Positions 1 through 6,465 of a DNA stretch of 11,222 nucleotides are shown here, piece by piece. A program made the translations under genes and the position numbers. This DNA comes from Thermoleophilia bacterium (lineage in GTDB: Bacteria; Actinomycetota; Thermoleophilia; Gaiellales; Gaiellaceae). Numbering within the stretch: the stretch's first letter is position 1; each line of letters begins with the position of its first letter. The stretch is from NCBI GenBank assembly GCA_014534415.1, contig JACVRM010000064.1, forward strand, positions 1-11,222. Direction: 5' to 3'. The notes beneath the pieces are model-generated. The model saw nothing but the letters and a program-made list of their open reading frames with translations. It was not told where the DNA came from and ran no database searches.

Positions 1-698
1 TCGGCGCGCAGCCGTGCGATGAGCTGCCGCTGCTCGTCGCCCGTGCCCTCGAGCCGCTGTGTTTCCTTGCCGAGCCGCTGCTCCACGCCGGCGATCAGCT
101 CCTCCTGCCGCCCGGAGACGTGCGCGACCTGCTCGGCGAGCCGCTCCTGAGCCCGCTCGAGGTCGGCCGTCCAGGAAGCGAGGCGCTGATCGACGCGGCG
201 CTGGACGGTCGCGAGGCGCTCGGCAAGCTCGGCGTCGGCCCGTCGCTCTCGGTCTGCAAACGCAGCCCGGCGCTCGTCTGCCAGGCGGCGCTCCTCGTCC
301 AGCAGGCCGGACACCGACTCGGCGCGCGCCCGCGAGAGTGTCCGTTCGAGCTGGGCGGTGCTCTCCGCAGTCTGGCGCTCGACGAAGGCGCCGATCTCTT
401 CGCGGGCTGCCTCGATCCGCTCGTCGACGAGTCGCGCCCGCCCGGTTGCGCGGCGCAGCCCTGCGGCGGCGAGCAGCGCGGCCGCGGCGACCGTGAGGCC
501 GGCCGCCGAGACGCCACGCTCGTCTCCGGGCTCGAGCGCGAAAGCGGTCCAGGCTGCCGTCGAAGCGGCGCCGACAGCGGCGGCGAGGCCCGCCAGCGCG
601 CGCGCCGGCGCACGCTCGAGCACCGCAGCGGCCAGGCCTGCGCCGACCAGCGGGACAGAGCCCGCGAAGACCAGCTGGAACGCCGTCTCGACGCTCAC
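1..698 (-). CDS. Membrane-anchored coiled-coil protein, 3' end outside window
   Basis: I do not recognise this protein. It reads openly from a GTG at 698 to the left edge (232 codons, no stop). Residues 7-27, 36-54 and 63-81 are Ala/Leu/Val-rich and look like three membrane helices. From about residue 88 to the edge it is almost all Glu, Arg, Ala, Gln and Leu in heptad-like spacing (for example DEERRLADERRAAFADRERR), typical of a long coiled coil. GTG was chosen because it lies 21 bases after the stop of the UbiA-like gene, so the two are probably cotranscribed. Third-position GC is high throughout, supporting this frame over the overlapping long open frames on both strands. A membrane tether or scaffold role is inference only; RmuC-like or DNA-translocation-type architectures would look similar. 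Confident it is a gene; function unknown. Confidence 0.75.
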   Translation of the reverse strand, partial: MSVETAFQLVFAGSVPLVGAGLAAAVLERAPARALAGLAAAVGAASTAAWTAFALEPGDERGVSAAGLTVAAAALLAAAGLRRATGRARLVDERIEAAREEIGAFVERQTAESTAQLERTLSRARAESVSGLLDEERRLADERRAAFADRERRADAELAERLATVQRRVDQRLASWTADLERAQERLAEQVAHVSGRQEELIAGVEQRLGKETQRLEGTGDEQRQLIARLRA

Positions 699-719
699 GT
701 GCCGATGGTAGACGGACGG

Positions 720-1448
720 CTACAGGCGTACGAGCAGGAGGGCGACCGCGAGAGCGGCGATCGCGCCGGTCAGAAGCCGCAGCGCGACCTCGGGTACGGC
801 GGTCAGCATCGCGGCGTTCACGTCCTCGCGCGTGCCGTCGGCGTACTCGACCACGCCGCGCACCGATCGCGCGCGTCGGCGAACGGTGCGCACTCGGGTA
901 GAAAGTGCGCGCTGCGCGAGGCTGAGCAGCGTCGCCGCGGCTGCCGCTACGAGCGCCTCCGCATCGAGCCGCTCGGCCGTCACCACGTACGCCGAGAGGA
1001 GCGGGAGGGCGCCCCACGAAACGGCGAACCACACGTCGCCGTGGAAGCGGCCGCCGAAGAGCTCGAGGTTGTATGCGCACACCACGAAGCCGCCCACGAG
1101 GACGAACGGCAGCAGCCAGAGCGTCCAGGCGAGCGCGCTCGCGATTCCGATCGACACGGCGCCGGCGATCGAGACAGCCGCAAGGACCCACAACACCGAG
1201 CTCGGGATCCGCGTCGCGAGCGGCCGGCCGTTCAGCTCGTCGAGCGCATGTGCGCCGATGCCGACCGCGAGGAAGAAGGCGGCGAGCGCCGCGGCCAGCC
1301 GCTTCAACTCGAACCCGGGCGCGAGCGCCGCGCCGATCGCGGCGTACGATAGGTGCCAGAGCGTGTACGGCGGGTGCAGGAGCGTGACGTAGTCGCGCCA
1401 GCCGCCGGGTTGCAGCGCGTAGAACGCGGGCCGCGTCTGCGTGGTCAC
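720..1448 (-). CDS. Divergent UbiA-like prenyltransferase-family membrane protein
   Basis: A 242-aa multi-pass membrane protein with the layout of the UbiA family (aromatic prenyltransferases that attach polyprenyl chains to quinone or lipid headgroups). Two regions match the family pattern: residues 67-82 (HALDELNGRPLATRIP), where UbiA has its first Asp-rich motif followed by RP, and residues 126-149 (YNLELFGGR, then D138 and WGALP), where the second Asp motif and YxxxxK region lie. The canonical NDxxDxxxD is absent; only D70 and E71 remain, so substrate and activity are uncertain. The C-terminal part (residues 183-212) is a soluble Arg-rich loop before a final membrane helix (224-241). The start is the GTG whose last two bases overlap the upstream stop (GTGA, 1445-1448); an ATG further upstream at 1499 would extend deep into the methyltransferase gene. 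Pairing with a UbiE/MenG-like gene supports a quinone or isoprenoid-lipid role. Confidence 0.72.
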   Translation of the reverse strand: MTTQTRPAFYALQPGGWRDYVTLLHPPYTLWHLSYAAIGAALAPGFELKRLAAALAAFFLAVGIGAHALDELNGRPLATRIPSSVLWVLAAVSIAGAVSIGIASALAWTLWLLPFVLVGGFVVCAYNLELFGGRFHGDVWFAVSWGALPLLSAYVVTAERLDAEALVAAAAATLLSLAQRALSTRVRTVRRRARSVRGVVEYADGTREDVNAAMLTAVPEVALRLLTGAIAALAVALLLVRL

Positions 1449-2161
1449 GCGCGCTGCCCCCACGTGACGACGCCGCCGCCCAGACTCAGCAGTCGCCACC
1501 GGACGTCATCGATGCCCGCGCGCCGCCACAGCCGCGCGAGCCGCTCGAGCGGGTACTCGCGGTAGAAGCCTCGGATGCTCGGCCCGAGGAAGCGGCCGAC
1601 CTCGCCCCAGCCTGGGGAGAGCGCGTGGCCGATCCCGGGCAGGCCGAAGTCCACCCACAGCTCCCATAGAGCGCGCCAAGGCTGTCGCGGCGGGACGCCG
1701 AACTCGAGCGCGGCGACAGTCCCGCCGGGGCGGACGACGCGGGCGAGCTCGTGGAGCGTCGCGCTCGGGTCGTCCACGTAGCGGAGCAGGTACGTGAAGG
1801 TGAGGGCGTCGAACGAGGCGTCCTCGAACGGCAGGCGCTCGGCGCGGCCCTGGACGAGCCGGACGCGGTCGGCGAGTCCGGCCCCGGCGAGCCGGCGCCG
1901 CGCCGTCGCGAGCATCTCGGCGCTCTGGTCGAGGCCGACCACCGCGCACCCAGTCTCGTGGACTAGCTGCGCTGCGACCGCGCCGGTGCCCGTCGCGACA
2001 TCCAGCACGGTGTCGTGCGGGCCGGCTGCGATGCGCGAGAGAAGGAATCGGCGCCAGCGCGGGTCCTGGCCGAACGAGAGCAGCCGCGCGTACCGGTCGT
2101 AGGTCGGGCCGAGCGGCGCAAAGAGCGCGCGCGCCTGCCGGTTCCGGGCGGAGACGGCCAC
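1445..2161 (-). CDS. ubiE: UbiE/MenG-like SAM-dependent methyltransferase
   Basis: A 238-aa class I SAM-dependent methyltransferase of the UbiE/MenG/COQ5 type, which C-methylates demethylmenaquinone or the ubiquinone precursor in the cytosol. Motif I is at residues 52-62 (VLDVATGTGAV), the acidic ribose-binding residue is D78 in VVGLDQSAEML, motif II lies at 109-121 (RLPFEDASFDALT), followed by LLRYVDDPSATLHELARVV and RPGG (145-147). The phrase LPFxDxSFD and the later ALEFGVP closely follow family usage, and the length is normal for the family. The start is a GTG at 2161, 7 bases after a TAGACT -10 box; the reading frame continues upstream to 2245, but that would run through the divergent gene at 2188. 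It is translationally coupled (GTGA) to the UbiA-like gene. Role in menaquinone synthesis is inference from the family and the neighbour; a generic small-molecule methyltransferase is the alternative. Confidence 0.85.
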   Translation of the reverse strand: MAVSARNRQARALFAPLGPTYDRYARLLSFGQDPRWRRFLLSRIAAGPHDTVLDVATGTGAVAAQLVHETGCAVVGLDQSAEMLATARRRLAGAGLADRVRLVQGRAERLPFEDASFDALTFTYLLRYVDDPSATLHELARVVRPGGTVAALEFGVPPRQPWRALWELWVDFGLPGIGHALSPGWGEVGRFLGPSIRGFYREYPLERLARLWRRAGIDDVRWRLLSLGGGVVTWGQRA

Positions 2162-2187
2162 CAGGGCGAGTCTATGCTGGCTCCGCC
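2162..2187. promoter_or_regulatory. Divergent leaderless promoter pair, ubiE-like gene / 183-aa gene
   Basis: The whole 26-bp gap between two divergent GTG starts. Minus strand: TAGACT at 2174-2169, 7 bases before GTG 2161. Plus strand: TATGCT at 2173-2178, 9 bases before GTG 2188. The two hexamers overlap at 2173-2174. No Shine-Dalgarno sequence is present on either side. Both fit the TANNNT -10 pattern, so transcripts probably start at or near the start codons. Any -35 boxes would lie inside the opposite gene. Confidence 0.6.
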
Positions 2188-2739
2188 GTGAGCCTGGGCG
2201 ATGAGATCGAGCGGACGGCGGCCTCGGCGGCGGCATTCGTCTCACCCGGCGAGCAGCTGGCGGGCGTAGTGCCGGTCGAGCCGTCTGCGGGGCTGCGGCT
2301 CTATCTCTGCGGGTTCACGGGCGACGACGAGCCGCACTGGCTCGTGCTGGACGATGCCGGCCGTCCGGTGCAGGAGCGGCGCCTCGTCCGGGAGGCGGCC
2401 TCGATCGCCGCGCTCTGCGAGCTGGCTGACGAGACGGCGGCGGGCGGCGATCTCGACGAACTGCGCTCGCACCTCGTGGCGCTGCGGATTACGGAAAACC
2501 CGCCGGGCATCGACGAGGCCGAGGAGGCGGTGCTCGCGCTCCAGGCGGCGATCGGTGCCCCGCCGCGGCTCGCCACACCCGAGCACCTCGACCGCGTGGG
2601 CGCTGCGACGCGTCGCGTCGAGCTTACGTTCGGCGACGAGAGCGGGTCGCCGTTCGCGGCGGCGATGCGGCACGCGGGCCACTCGGCGCAGGCGTTCGTC
2701 TCGGACGTCGAGGCGAACTACAAGCTGCCGCTCGAGTAG
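2188..2739 (+). CDS. Conserved-looking hypothetical protein, 183 aa
   Basis: I do not recognise this family. The 183-aa product is soluble and acidic, without signal peptide or membrane segment. Residues 24-55 alternate hydrophobic and polar residues (LAGVVPVEP, LRLYLCGF, HWLVLD), suggesting an antiparallel sheet; residues 66-95 and 108-121 look helical (Ala/Glu/Leu-rich). The C-terminal part includes RRVELTFGDESGSPF (142-156) and a helical tail ending in NYKLPLE. GTG at 2188 is chosen because a -10 box (TATGCT) sits 9 bases upstream, and extending further would enter the divergent methyltransferase gene. Third-position GC is high along its length. It is followed by 124 bases without a gene, so it is probably a single-gene transcript. 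Function not assigned. Confidence 0.72.
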   Translation: MSLGDEIERTAASAAAFVSPGEQLAGVVPVEPSAGLRLYLCGFTGDDEPHWLVLDDAGRPVQERRLVREAASIAALCELADETAAGGDLDELRSHLVALRITENPPGIDEAEEAVLALQAAIGAPPRLATPEHLDRVGAATRRVELTFGDESGSPFAAAMRHAGHSAQAFVSDVEANYKLPLE

Positions 2740-2831
2740 TCGCGCCGGCGGCGTGCCGGACGGATGTGGCGCCTCCCTGGTGGAGATTCGCCCGCCGCCC
2801 GGCCCCCAGCCGTGCGGCGCGGTCCCGCGTG

Positions 2832-2863
2832 CAGAATGGCCACAAACCGGAGAGGAGAGGCAG
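2832..2863 (+). promoter_or_regulatory. Promoter -10 and strong ribosome binding site for 97-aa gene
   Basis: CAGAAT at 2832-2837 (preceded by TG) is a plausible -10 box. The 26-base stretch that follows ends in a purine-rich run containing AGGAG at 2853-2857, 6 bases before ATG 2864. This is a leadered gene, unlike most neighbours, and the ribosome binding site fixes its start. The rest of the gap (2740-2831) is GC-rich and shows nothing else I can name. Confidence 0.5.
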
Positions 2864-3157
2864 ATGGAGGGCGGTTTCGGATTCCCGTTCGGCGGCGACC
2901 CGGAGGAGCTCATGCGGAACCTTCAGGAGTTCGCCGCGCGGCAGGCCGAGTCGGTGCAGGAGGCGCAGCGCGAGCAGTTCGCCACGCTCACGCTGAATAC
3001 GGCGGTGGAGCTGACGGGCGCGGCGCTCGGCCGCATCGACGCGGCCGGTGGTCCCGACGAGCAGGCGATCGCGCTGCGCGACGCCATGCGCGTCCTGTTT
3101 CCCGAGGCCGTCGCGCTGGTCAGCGCGGCGCGCCAGGGCTTCATGCGGGAAACCTGA
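2864..3157 (+). CDS. Small hypothetical protein, 97 aa
   Basis: A 97-aa soluble protein that I cannot assign to a family. It begins MEGGFGFPFGGDPEELMRNL; the Gly/Phe/Pro-rich head is followed by amphipathic helices at about 14-38 (Gln/Glu/Ala/Arg-rich) and 41-60, and by a final helical segment (70-94). The ATG is supported by AGGAG 6 bases upstream. The frame is open far upstream of this ATG, but that part runs through the 183-aa gene in a shadow frame and is not coding. The head resembles the FGFPFG-type N-termini of some actinobacterial hypothetical proteins, but this is only an impression. It is 25 bases from the proline dehydrogenase start, which has its own -10 box, so cotranscription is possible but not required. 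Confidence 0.68.
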   Translation: MEGGFGFPFGGDPEELMRNLQEFAARQAESVQEAQREQFATLTLNTAVELTGAALGRIDAAGGPDEQAIALRDAMRVLFPEAVALVSAARQGFMRET

Positions 3158-3166
3158 GGACAGGCG

Positions 3167-3172
3167 TAGAAT
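3167..3172 (+). promoter_or_regulatory. -10 box for proline dehydrogenase gene
   Basis: TAGAAT lies 10 bases upstream of GTG 3183, with no Shine-Dalgarno sequence between. It predicts a transcript with almost no leader that begins within the 25-base gap after the 97-aa gene. Confidence 0.5.
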
Positions 3173-3182
3173 CGCGCCGCTC

Positions 3183-4106
3183 GTGAGCGTCTTCGACCGC
3201 GCGATCGTCCGCCTGCTGCCGGCGGTGCCGAAGCCGGTCGTGCGCCGAATCTCCGACCGCTACATCGCCGGCACGGAGCTCGAGGACGCCTGCCGCGTCG
3301 TGAAGCGGCTCAACGACGCCGGCCGCATGGCGACGATCGACGTGCTCGGTGAGGAGATCGCCGTTCCCGACGAGGCGCGCGCAATCGCGCACGAGTACGA
3401 GCACGTCTTCCAGACGATCGACGTCCAGCGGCTCGACTCGAACGTCAGCGTCAAGCTGACGGGCCTCGGGCTGAAGCTCGACTACGGACTCTGCCGGGGA
3501 AACCTGGAGCTCGTCGTCCGCCGCGCGGCAGCGAGCGGCAACTTCGTGCGCATCGACATGGAGGACTCGTCGACGACCGACGACACGTTGCGGCTCTACC
3601 GCGAGCTGCGCGAGGCGGGGCATGAGAACGTCGGCATCGTGCTCCAGGCGGCACTGCGGCGGACGCTCGACGACATTCGCTCGCTCGCCGAACTCGGCCT
3701 CAACGTCCGGCTCTGCAAGGGCATCTACCTCGAGCCGCCGGAGCTCGCCTACCAATCATTCGAGGAGATCCGTGACAACTTCGTGCGTTCGCTGCGCGAG
3801 CTGCTCGCCGTCGGCGCGTACGTCGGTGTCGCGACGCACGACGACTGGCTCGTCTCGCAGGCACAGCGGCTGATCGACGACCACGGCCGCTCGCGCGGCG
3901 AATACGAGTTCCAGATGCTGCTCGGCGTGCGCACCGCGCTCGGCGACACGCTCGTCAGCGAGGGCCACCGGCTGCGCATCTACGTTCCCTACGGTCGCCA
4001 CTGGTACGCGTACTCGATGCGCCGCCTCCAGGAGAACCCGAAGATCGCCGGCTATATCGCCGCCGACACGTTCGGGCGCCTCATCTCGGGGCGCAACGGT
4101 CGTTAA
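3183..4106 (+). CDS. putB: Monofunctional proline dehydrogenase
   Basis: A 307-aa FAD-dependent proline dehydrogenase (PutA N-terminal/ProDH barrel), which oxidises L-proline to pyrroline-5-carboxylate and passes electrons to the respiratory chain. Hallmarks in order: NVSVKLTGLGL (87-97), FVRIDMEDSSTTDDTL (121-136), GIVLQAAL (151-158), VRLCKGIYLEP (175-185, with K179), VATHD (216-220), YEFQMLLGV (241-249), and YAYSMRRLQENP (275-286), whose adjacent R280-R281 correspond to the substrate-binding arginine pair of the family. Length is normal for the single-domain bacterial enzymes; no P5C dehydrogenase domain is attached. GTG 3183 follows a TAGAAT box; an upstream in-frame extension overlaps the 97-aa gene and looks non-coding. 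The next gene starts 4 bases after this stop, so the two form an operon. High confidence. Confidence 0.93.
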   Translation: MSVFDRAIVRLLPAVPKPVVRRISDRYIAGTELEDACRVVKRLNDAGRMATIDVLGEEIAVPDEARAIAHEYEHVFQTIDVQRLDSNVSVKLTGLGLKLDYGLCRGNLELVVRRAAASGNFVRIDMEDSSTTDDTLRLYRELREAGHENVGIVLQAALRRTLDDIRSLAELGLNVRLCKGIYLEPPELAYQSFEEIRDNFVRSLRELLAVGAYVGVATHDDWLVSQAQRLIDDHGRSRGEYEFQMLLGVRTALGDTLVSEGHRLRIYVPYGRHWYAYSMRRLQENPKIAGYIAADTFGRLISGRNGR

Positions 4107-4110
4107 TTAG

Positions 4111-5136
4111 TTGCGCTGGGCCCGCGCCGACGGCTGCCGGGTCTGGGACGAGACCGGGCGCGAGTATCTCGATCTGACCGGCGGGTTTGGGGTCGCGGCG
4201 CTCGGACACGGGAATCAAAAGATCCGCGAGGCGATCGCCGCGCAGCCCGTGATGCACGCGCTCGGCGATCTTGCCGAGGCCGAAACGACCGCGCGGTTGC
4301 GCGAGGCTCTGCCGTGGCCGGTCAAGTTCGGAGTCACGGGCGAGGATGCGGTCGAGATCGCGCTGCGCACCGCGCTCCTCGCGACCGGGAAGCCGGGCAT
4401 CGTGGCGTTCGACGGCGCCTACCACGGCACCGGGCTGCTTGCGCTCGCGGCCACGGGCCTCGAGCGGTTCCGCGAGCCGTTCGCGGCGTGGCTGCCAGGC
4501 CCCGTTCATCGCCGGGCCTACGGTGAGGATCCGGGCGCGCTCCCGGCGGGCACCGCTTGCGTCATCGTCGAACCGGTGCAGGGCCGCGCCGGAGCGCGCG
4601 TTCCGCCTGACGGCTTCCTCGAGACGCTTCGCTCACGCTGCGACGAGGCGGGCGCACTCCTGGTGGTCGACGCGATCTTCACCGGCCTCGGCCGGCTCGG
4701 GGTCATGTGGCCCGGCGAGCACGTCGCCGACGTGCTCTGCGTGGGCAAGGCGCTCGGCGGCGGCCTGCCGCTCTCGGCGGCGTTGTTCGTCCGTCGCGAG
4801 CTCGCGGACGCCTGGAAGCTCGGGCGCGACGACGTCTACACGCACACGCACGTCGGCAGCCCGCTGGCGTGCGCCGCCGCGCTGGTGCTGCTCGACGAGG
4901 TGCCGAAGCTCCTACCGCGCGTCGGCGAAGCGTCAGCACGGTTCGCAGCAGCGGGCTGGCAAGGTGCCGGATTGCTGCGGACGAGGCGCCTCGAGGCGGC
5001 CGACGCTTTCCGACGGGGCGTCCTCGTCATCCCGATCCCGGCCACCGAGGCGGCGGACTCGCTGAGCCAGACTGCGCCGCCACTTACGATCAGCGACCAG
5101 GAGATCGACGAGGCGCTCGAAAAGCTGTCGGCGTGA
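4111..5136 (+). CDS. Class III PLP-dependent aminotransferase, compact and variant
   Basis: A 341-aa class III aminotransferase (the fold of ornithine, acetylornithine and GABA aminotransferases and glutamate-1-semialdehyde mutase). Visible motifs: VWDETGREYLDLTGGFGVAALGH (11-33), TGEDAVEIALR (77-87, phosphate site), FDGAYHG (100-106, with the ring-stacking Y104), VIVEPVQG (151-158), VVDAIFTGLGRLG (185-197, with D187 for the PLP ring nitrogen), and GKALGGGLP (212-220), in which K213 should carry PLP. THTHVGSPLACAAAL completes the core. The usual Glu after that Asp (DE in DEVxTGxGR) is Ala. The start is a TTG 4 bases after the proline dehydrogenase stop; an in-frame TAG precedes it, so no longer start exists. 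The protein is some 60-100 residues shorter than typical members. Context suggests amino-acid catabolism; substrate not predictable from sequence. Confidence 0.88.
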   Translation: MRWARADGCRVWDETGREYLDLTGGFGVAALGHGNQKIREAIAAQPVMHALGDLAEAETTARLREALPWPVKFGVTGEDAVEIALRTALLATGKPGIVAFDGAYHGTGLLALAATGLERFREPFAAWLPGPVHRRAYGEDPGALPAGTACVIVEPVQGRAGARVPPDGFLETLRSRCDEAGALLVVDAIFTGLGRLGVMWPGEHVADVLCVGKALGGGLPLSAALFVRRELADAWKLGRDDVYTHTHVGSPLACAAALVLLDEVPKLLPRVGEASARFAAAGWQGAGLLRTRRLEAADAFRRGVLVIPIPATEAADSLSQTAPPLTISDQEIDEALEKLSA

Positions 5137-5151
5137 CTCGCGCCCGCGCGG

Positions 5152-5460
5152 CTAGGGCGGCGGGGGAGCATCGGGCGGCGGGCCGGCCGGCGGCACGTCC
5201 TCCTCGACGACGGCGCGGCGCCGGGGGCCCCACGCGCGGCGCCCGTAGTGGGGATCGCCCTCGGCGTACCTGCTGCGGCCGAAGTAGCCGGGGCCCCACC
5301 AGGTGCTCCAGAAGAACAGCGTCAGCGCGAACGACAGCACGCCGATCACGATCAGGATCACGCCGATCGCATCGACGTCGACGCCTTCGAGCTCGCCGGT
5401 CACGCCCCAGATGAGGATCGCGCCGACGCCGATCAGGAGCAGGCTGACGACGATGCCCAC
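5152..5460 (-). CDS. DUF6458-like small membrane protein
   Basis: A 102-aa protein with two membrane helices (residues 2-19 and 32-51) joined by a short loop, TGELEGVDVDAI, and a Pro/Arg-rich cytoplasmic-looking tail (60-102) ending in a run of prolines. The pattern of a first helix GVGAILIWGVTGELEGVDVD followed by GVILIVIGVLSF and an aromatic WSTWWGPG matches my recollection of the actinobacterial DUF6458 family; its function is unknown. GTG 5460 is chosen because TATGCT lies 6 bases upstream and the residues before it show no coding character. It converges on the aminotransferase gene (15 bases between stops) and diverges from the RraB-like lipoprotein gene through a 27-bp shared promoter region. 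Confidence 0.8.
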   Translation of the reverse strand: MGIVVSLLLIGVGAILIWGVTGELEGVDVDAIGVILIVIGVLSFALTLFFWSTWWGPGYFGRSRYAEGDPHYGRRAWGPRRRAVVEEDVPPAGPPPDAPPPP

Positions 5461-5487
5461 GCGGGCAGCATACGTAAGCTCACGGCC
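5461..5487. promoter_or_regulatory. Divergent leaderless promoter pair, DUF6458-like / RraB-like lipoprotein
   Basis: The 27-bp gap between divergent GTG starts. Minus strand: TATGCT at 5472-5467, 6 bases before GTG 5460. Plus strand: TAAGCT at 5475-5480, 7 bases before GTG 5488. The hexamers are back to back with 2 bases between. No Shine-Dalgarno sequence on either side. Confidence 0.6.
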
Positions 5488-5826
5488 GTGACACGGCGGC
5501 TGCTTGCCGCGGCGCTCGCGGCCATCGCGCTCTCGGTGCCGGGCTGCGGCGGCGACGGCAACGACGGCGGCGGCGCGCAAGCCGAGCGCGTCCAAGCGGC
5601 GTACTACGTCTACTTCGCCCGTCGGAGCGATGCGCTCGAAGCGGCGGAGGAGCTACGAGGCGACGGCTTCGAGACCGAAATCCGGGAGGACGCGGGCGTC
5701 GAGTGGCTCGTGATCGCTTCCGCCGAGCTACCGCGCGAGGAGCTCGACGCGGCCGAGGGGCAGATGCGCTACGTGGCGTACCAGTTCCAGGGCGACTACG
5801 ACGGCTCCGAGATCGAGGACGACTAG
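5488..5826 (+). CDS. Lipoprotein with RraB-like domain
   Basis: A 112-aa predicted lipoprotein. Residues 1-19 form a signal peptide (TRR, then Leu/Ala-rich), ending in VPGC with C20 as the lipidation site, followed by a Gly/Asp-rich linker (21-30). The remainder, YYVYFARRSDALEAAEELRG, then GFETEIRE, EWLVIASAELP and AYQFQGDYDGSE (98-109), follows the RraB pattern: a beta-alpha-beta unit, a second beta strand, a long helix, and a terminal YDG. RraB in E. coli is a cytoplasmic inhibitor of RNase E; an exported lipid-anchored copy cannot act there, so only fold similarity is claimed. GTG 5488 has TAAGCT 7 bases upstream. Its stop shares a CTAG with the stop of the convergent lipoprotein gene. Lipobox residue -2 is Pro, which is unusual but seen in actinobacterial lipoproteins. 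Confidence 0.72.
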   Translation: MTRRLLAAALAAIALSVPGCGGDGNDGGGAQAERVQAAYYVYFARRSDALEAAEELRGDGFETEIREDAGVEWLVIASAELPREELDAAEGQMRYVAYQFQGDYDGSEIEDD

Positions 5827-6320
5827 CGCGTGTACTCGCGCTCGATATCCGCGTCGATGCGCGGCTTTCCGCCGAAGCAGCTCTCGATCGCCTTCTTGGC
5901 CCGGGCGGTCGGCTTGTCCTCGTAGACGAGAACGGCGTTTTCGGCTCGCTTCAGCAACGCGCCGAGCGGGACGCCGGGCTGCCACGAGCCGCCGGCGACG
6001 GCGGCGTAGTTCGCCTCGGTCGTGTGCGCGGTCCCGCTGTTCTCCTCGAACACGACCGCGAAGTTCGTCTTCCCGTACCTGCCCTCGAGCGCGCCTCTCT
6101 CGGCCAGCCCCTCGGCGAGCACCTTCCCGGCGTTGGTGTTGAGCTGCGTGACGCCGGCTCGCCGCAGGCAGGCGGCCGCGTCCTTGACCGTGTAGGTGAC
6201 GGCTTCGGCGTCACCGGCCTCGCCGTCGCCGTCGTCGCCGCCGCCGCCGCCGCATGCCGGCAGCGCGGTCAGCGAGCAGGCCGCGAGCGCGAGCGTCAGC
6301 AGGAAGCTGCGAACGTCCAT
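5823..6320 (-). CDS. Hypothetical lipoprotein, 165 aa
   Basis: A 165-aa predicted lipoprotein of unknown function. The signal peptide is MDVRSFLLTLALAACSLTAL with lipobox LPAC (C23), followed by a GGGGGDDGDGEAGD linker encoded by a GCC/GTC-rich repeat tract around 6215-6255. The mature domain begins near residue 41 (VTYTVKDAAACLRRAG) and includes ANYAAVAGG, ENAVLVYEDKPT and a terminal KAIESCFGGKP; C51 and C148 could form a disulfide after export. ATG 6320 is preferred over the in-frame TTG at 6329, because TACGCT (6334-6329) is a good -10 box 8 bases before the ATG and overlaps the TTG. It converges on the RraB-like lipoprotein gene; both appear to be cell-surface proteins, but a link is speculation. 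Confidence 0.75.
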   Translation of the reverse strand: MDVRSFLLTLALAACSLTALPACGGGGGDDGDGEAGDAEAVTYTVKDAAACLRRAGVTQLNTNAGKVLAEGLAERGALEGRYGKTNFAVVFEENSGTAHTTEANYAAVAGGSWQPGVPLGALLKRAENAVLVYEDKPTARAKKAIESCFGGKPRIDADIEREYTR

Positions 6321-6465
6321 CGATCTCAAGCGTACGGACGACGGCGCGCCACGTCTGTTAGTGCGGATGCGGCCGCTTCCTGGGAGGGACTAGCGAAACG
6401 GAAAGTGCCTGCAACCAGGGGGCCTCAGAATAGCCGCTCCTAGGCGATGTTCTTACCCCCGGAGT
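6321..6465. other. Gene-free gap at edge of low-GC region
   Basis: These 145 bases separate the lipoprotein start from the end of the secreted-protein gene. They contain the lipoprotein -10 box (TACGCT, 6334-6329) and a plus-strand motif GGAGGGA-CTAGCGAAACG (6383-6400), which recurs inverted and with a 12-base insert at 9279-9250. A related AGCGAAAACGG occurs at about 6469-6479, inside the 3' end of the secreted-protein gene. No gene was found. Confidence 0.5.

Noticed and set aside
120..1352. Long plus-strand open frame (410 codons) at the left of the window
   Set aside because: It is very rich in Arg, Gly, Glu and His, with no domain, and is antisense to the UbiA-like and coiled-coil genes, which have good membrane segments, GC3 bias and a coupled start.
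2242..2913. Minus-strand open frame of 223 codons opposite the 183-aa gene
   Set aside because: Its composition (Arg/Leu/His-rich) and lack of start signals indicate a shadow of the plus-strand gene.
6215..6255. GCC/GTC triplet run as a possible microsatellite or CRISPR-like repeat
   Set aside because: It simply encodes the Gly/Asp linker after the lipobox. There are no spacers, and no CRISPR array occurs anywhere in the window.
6420..6465. GGGGG/CCCCG pairing as a terminator after the secreted-protein gene
   Set aside because: The stem is only about 5 bp with a loop of more than 30 bases and no T-run, so it is not convincing.
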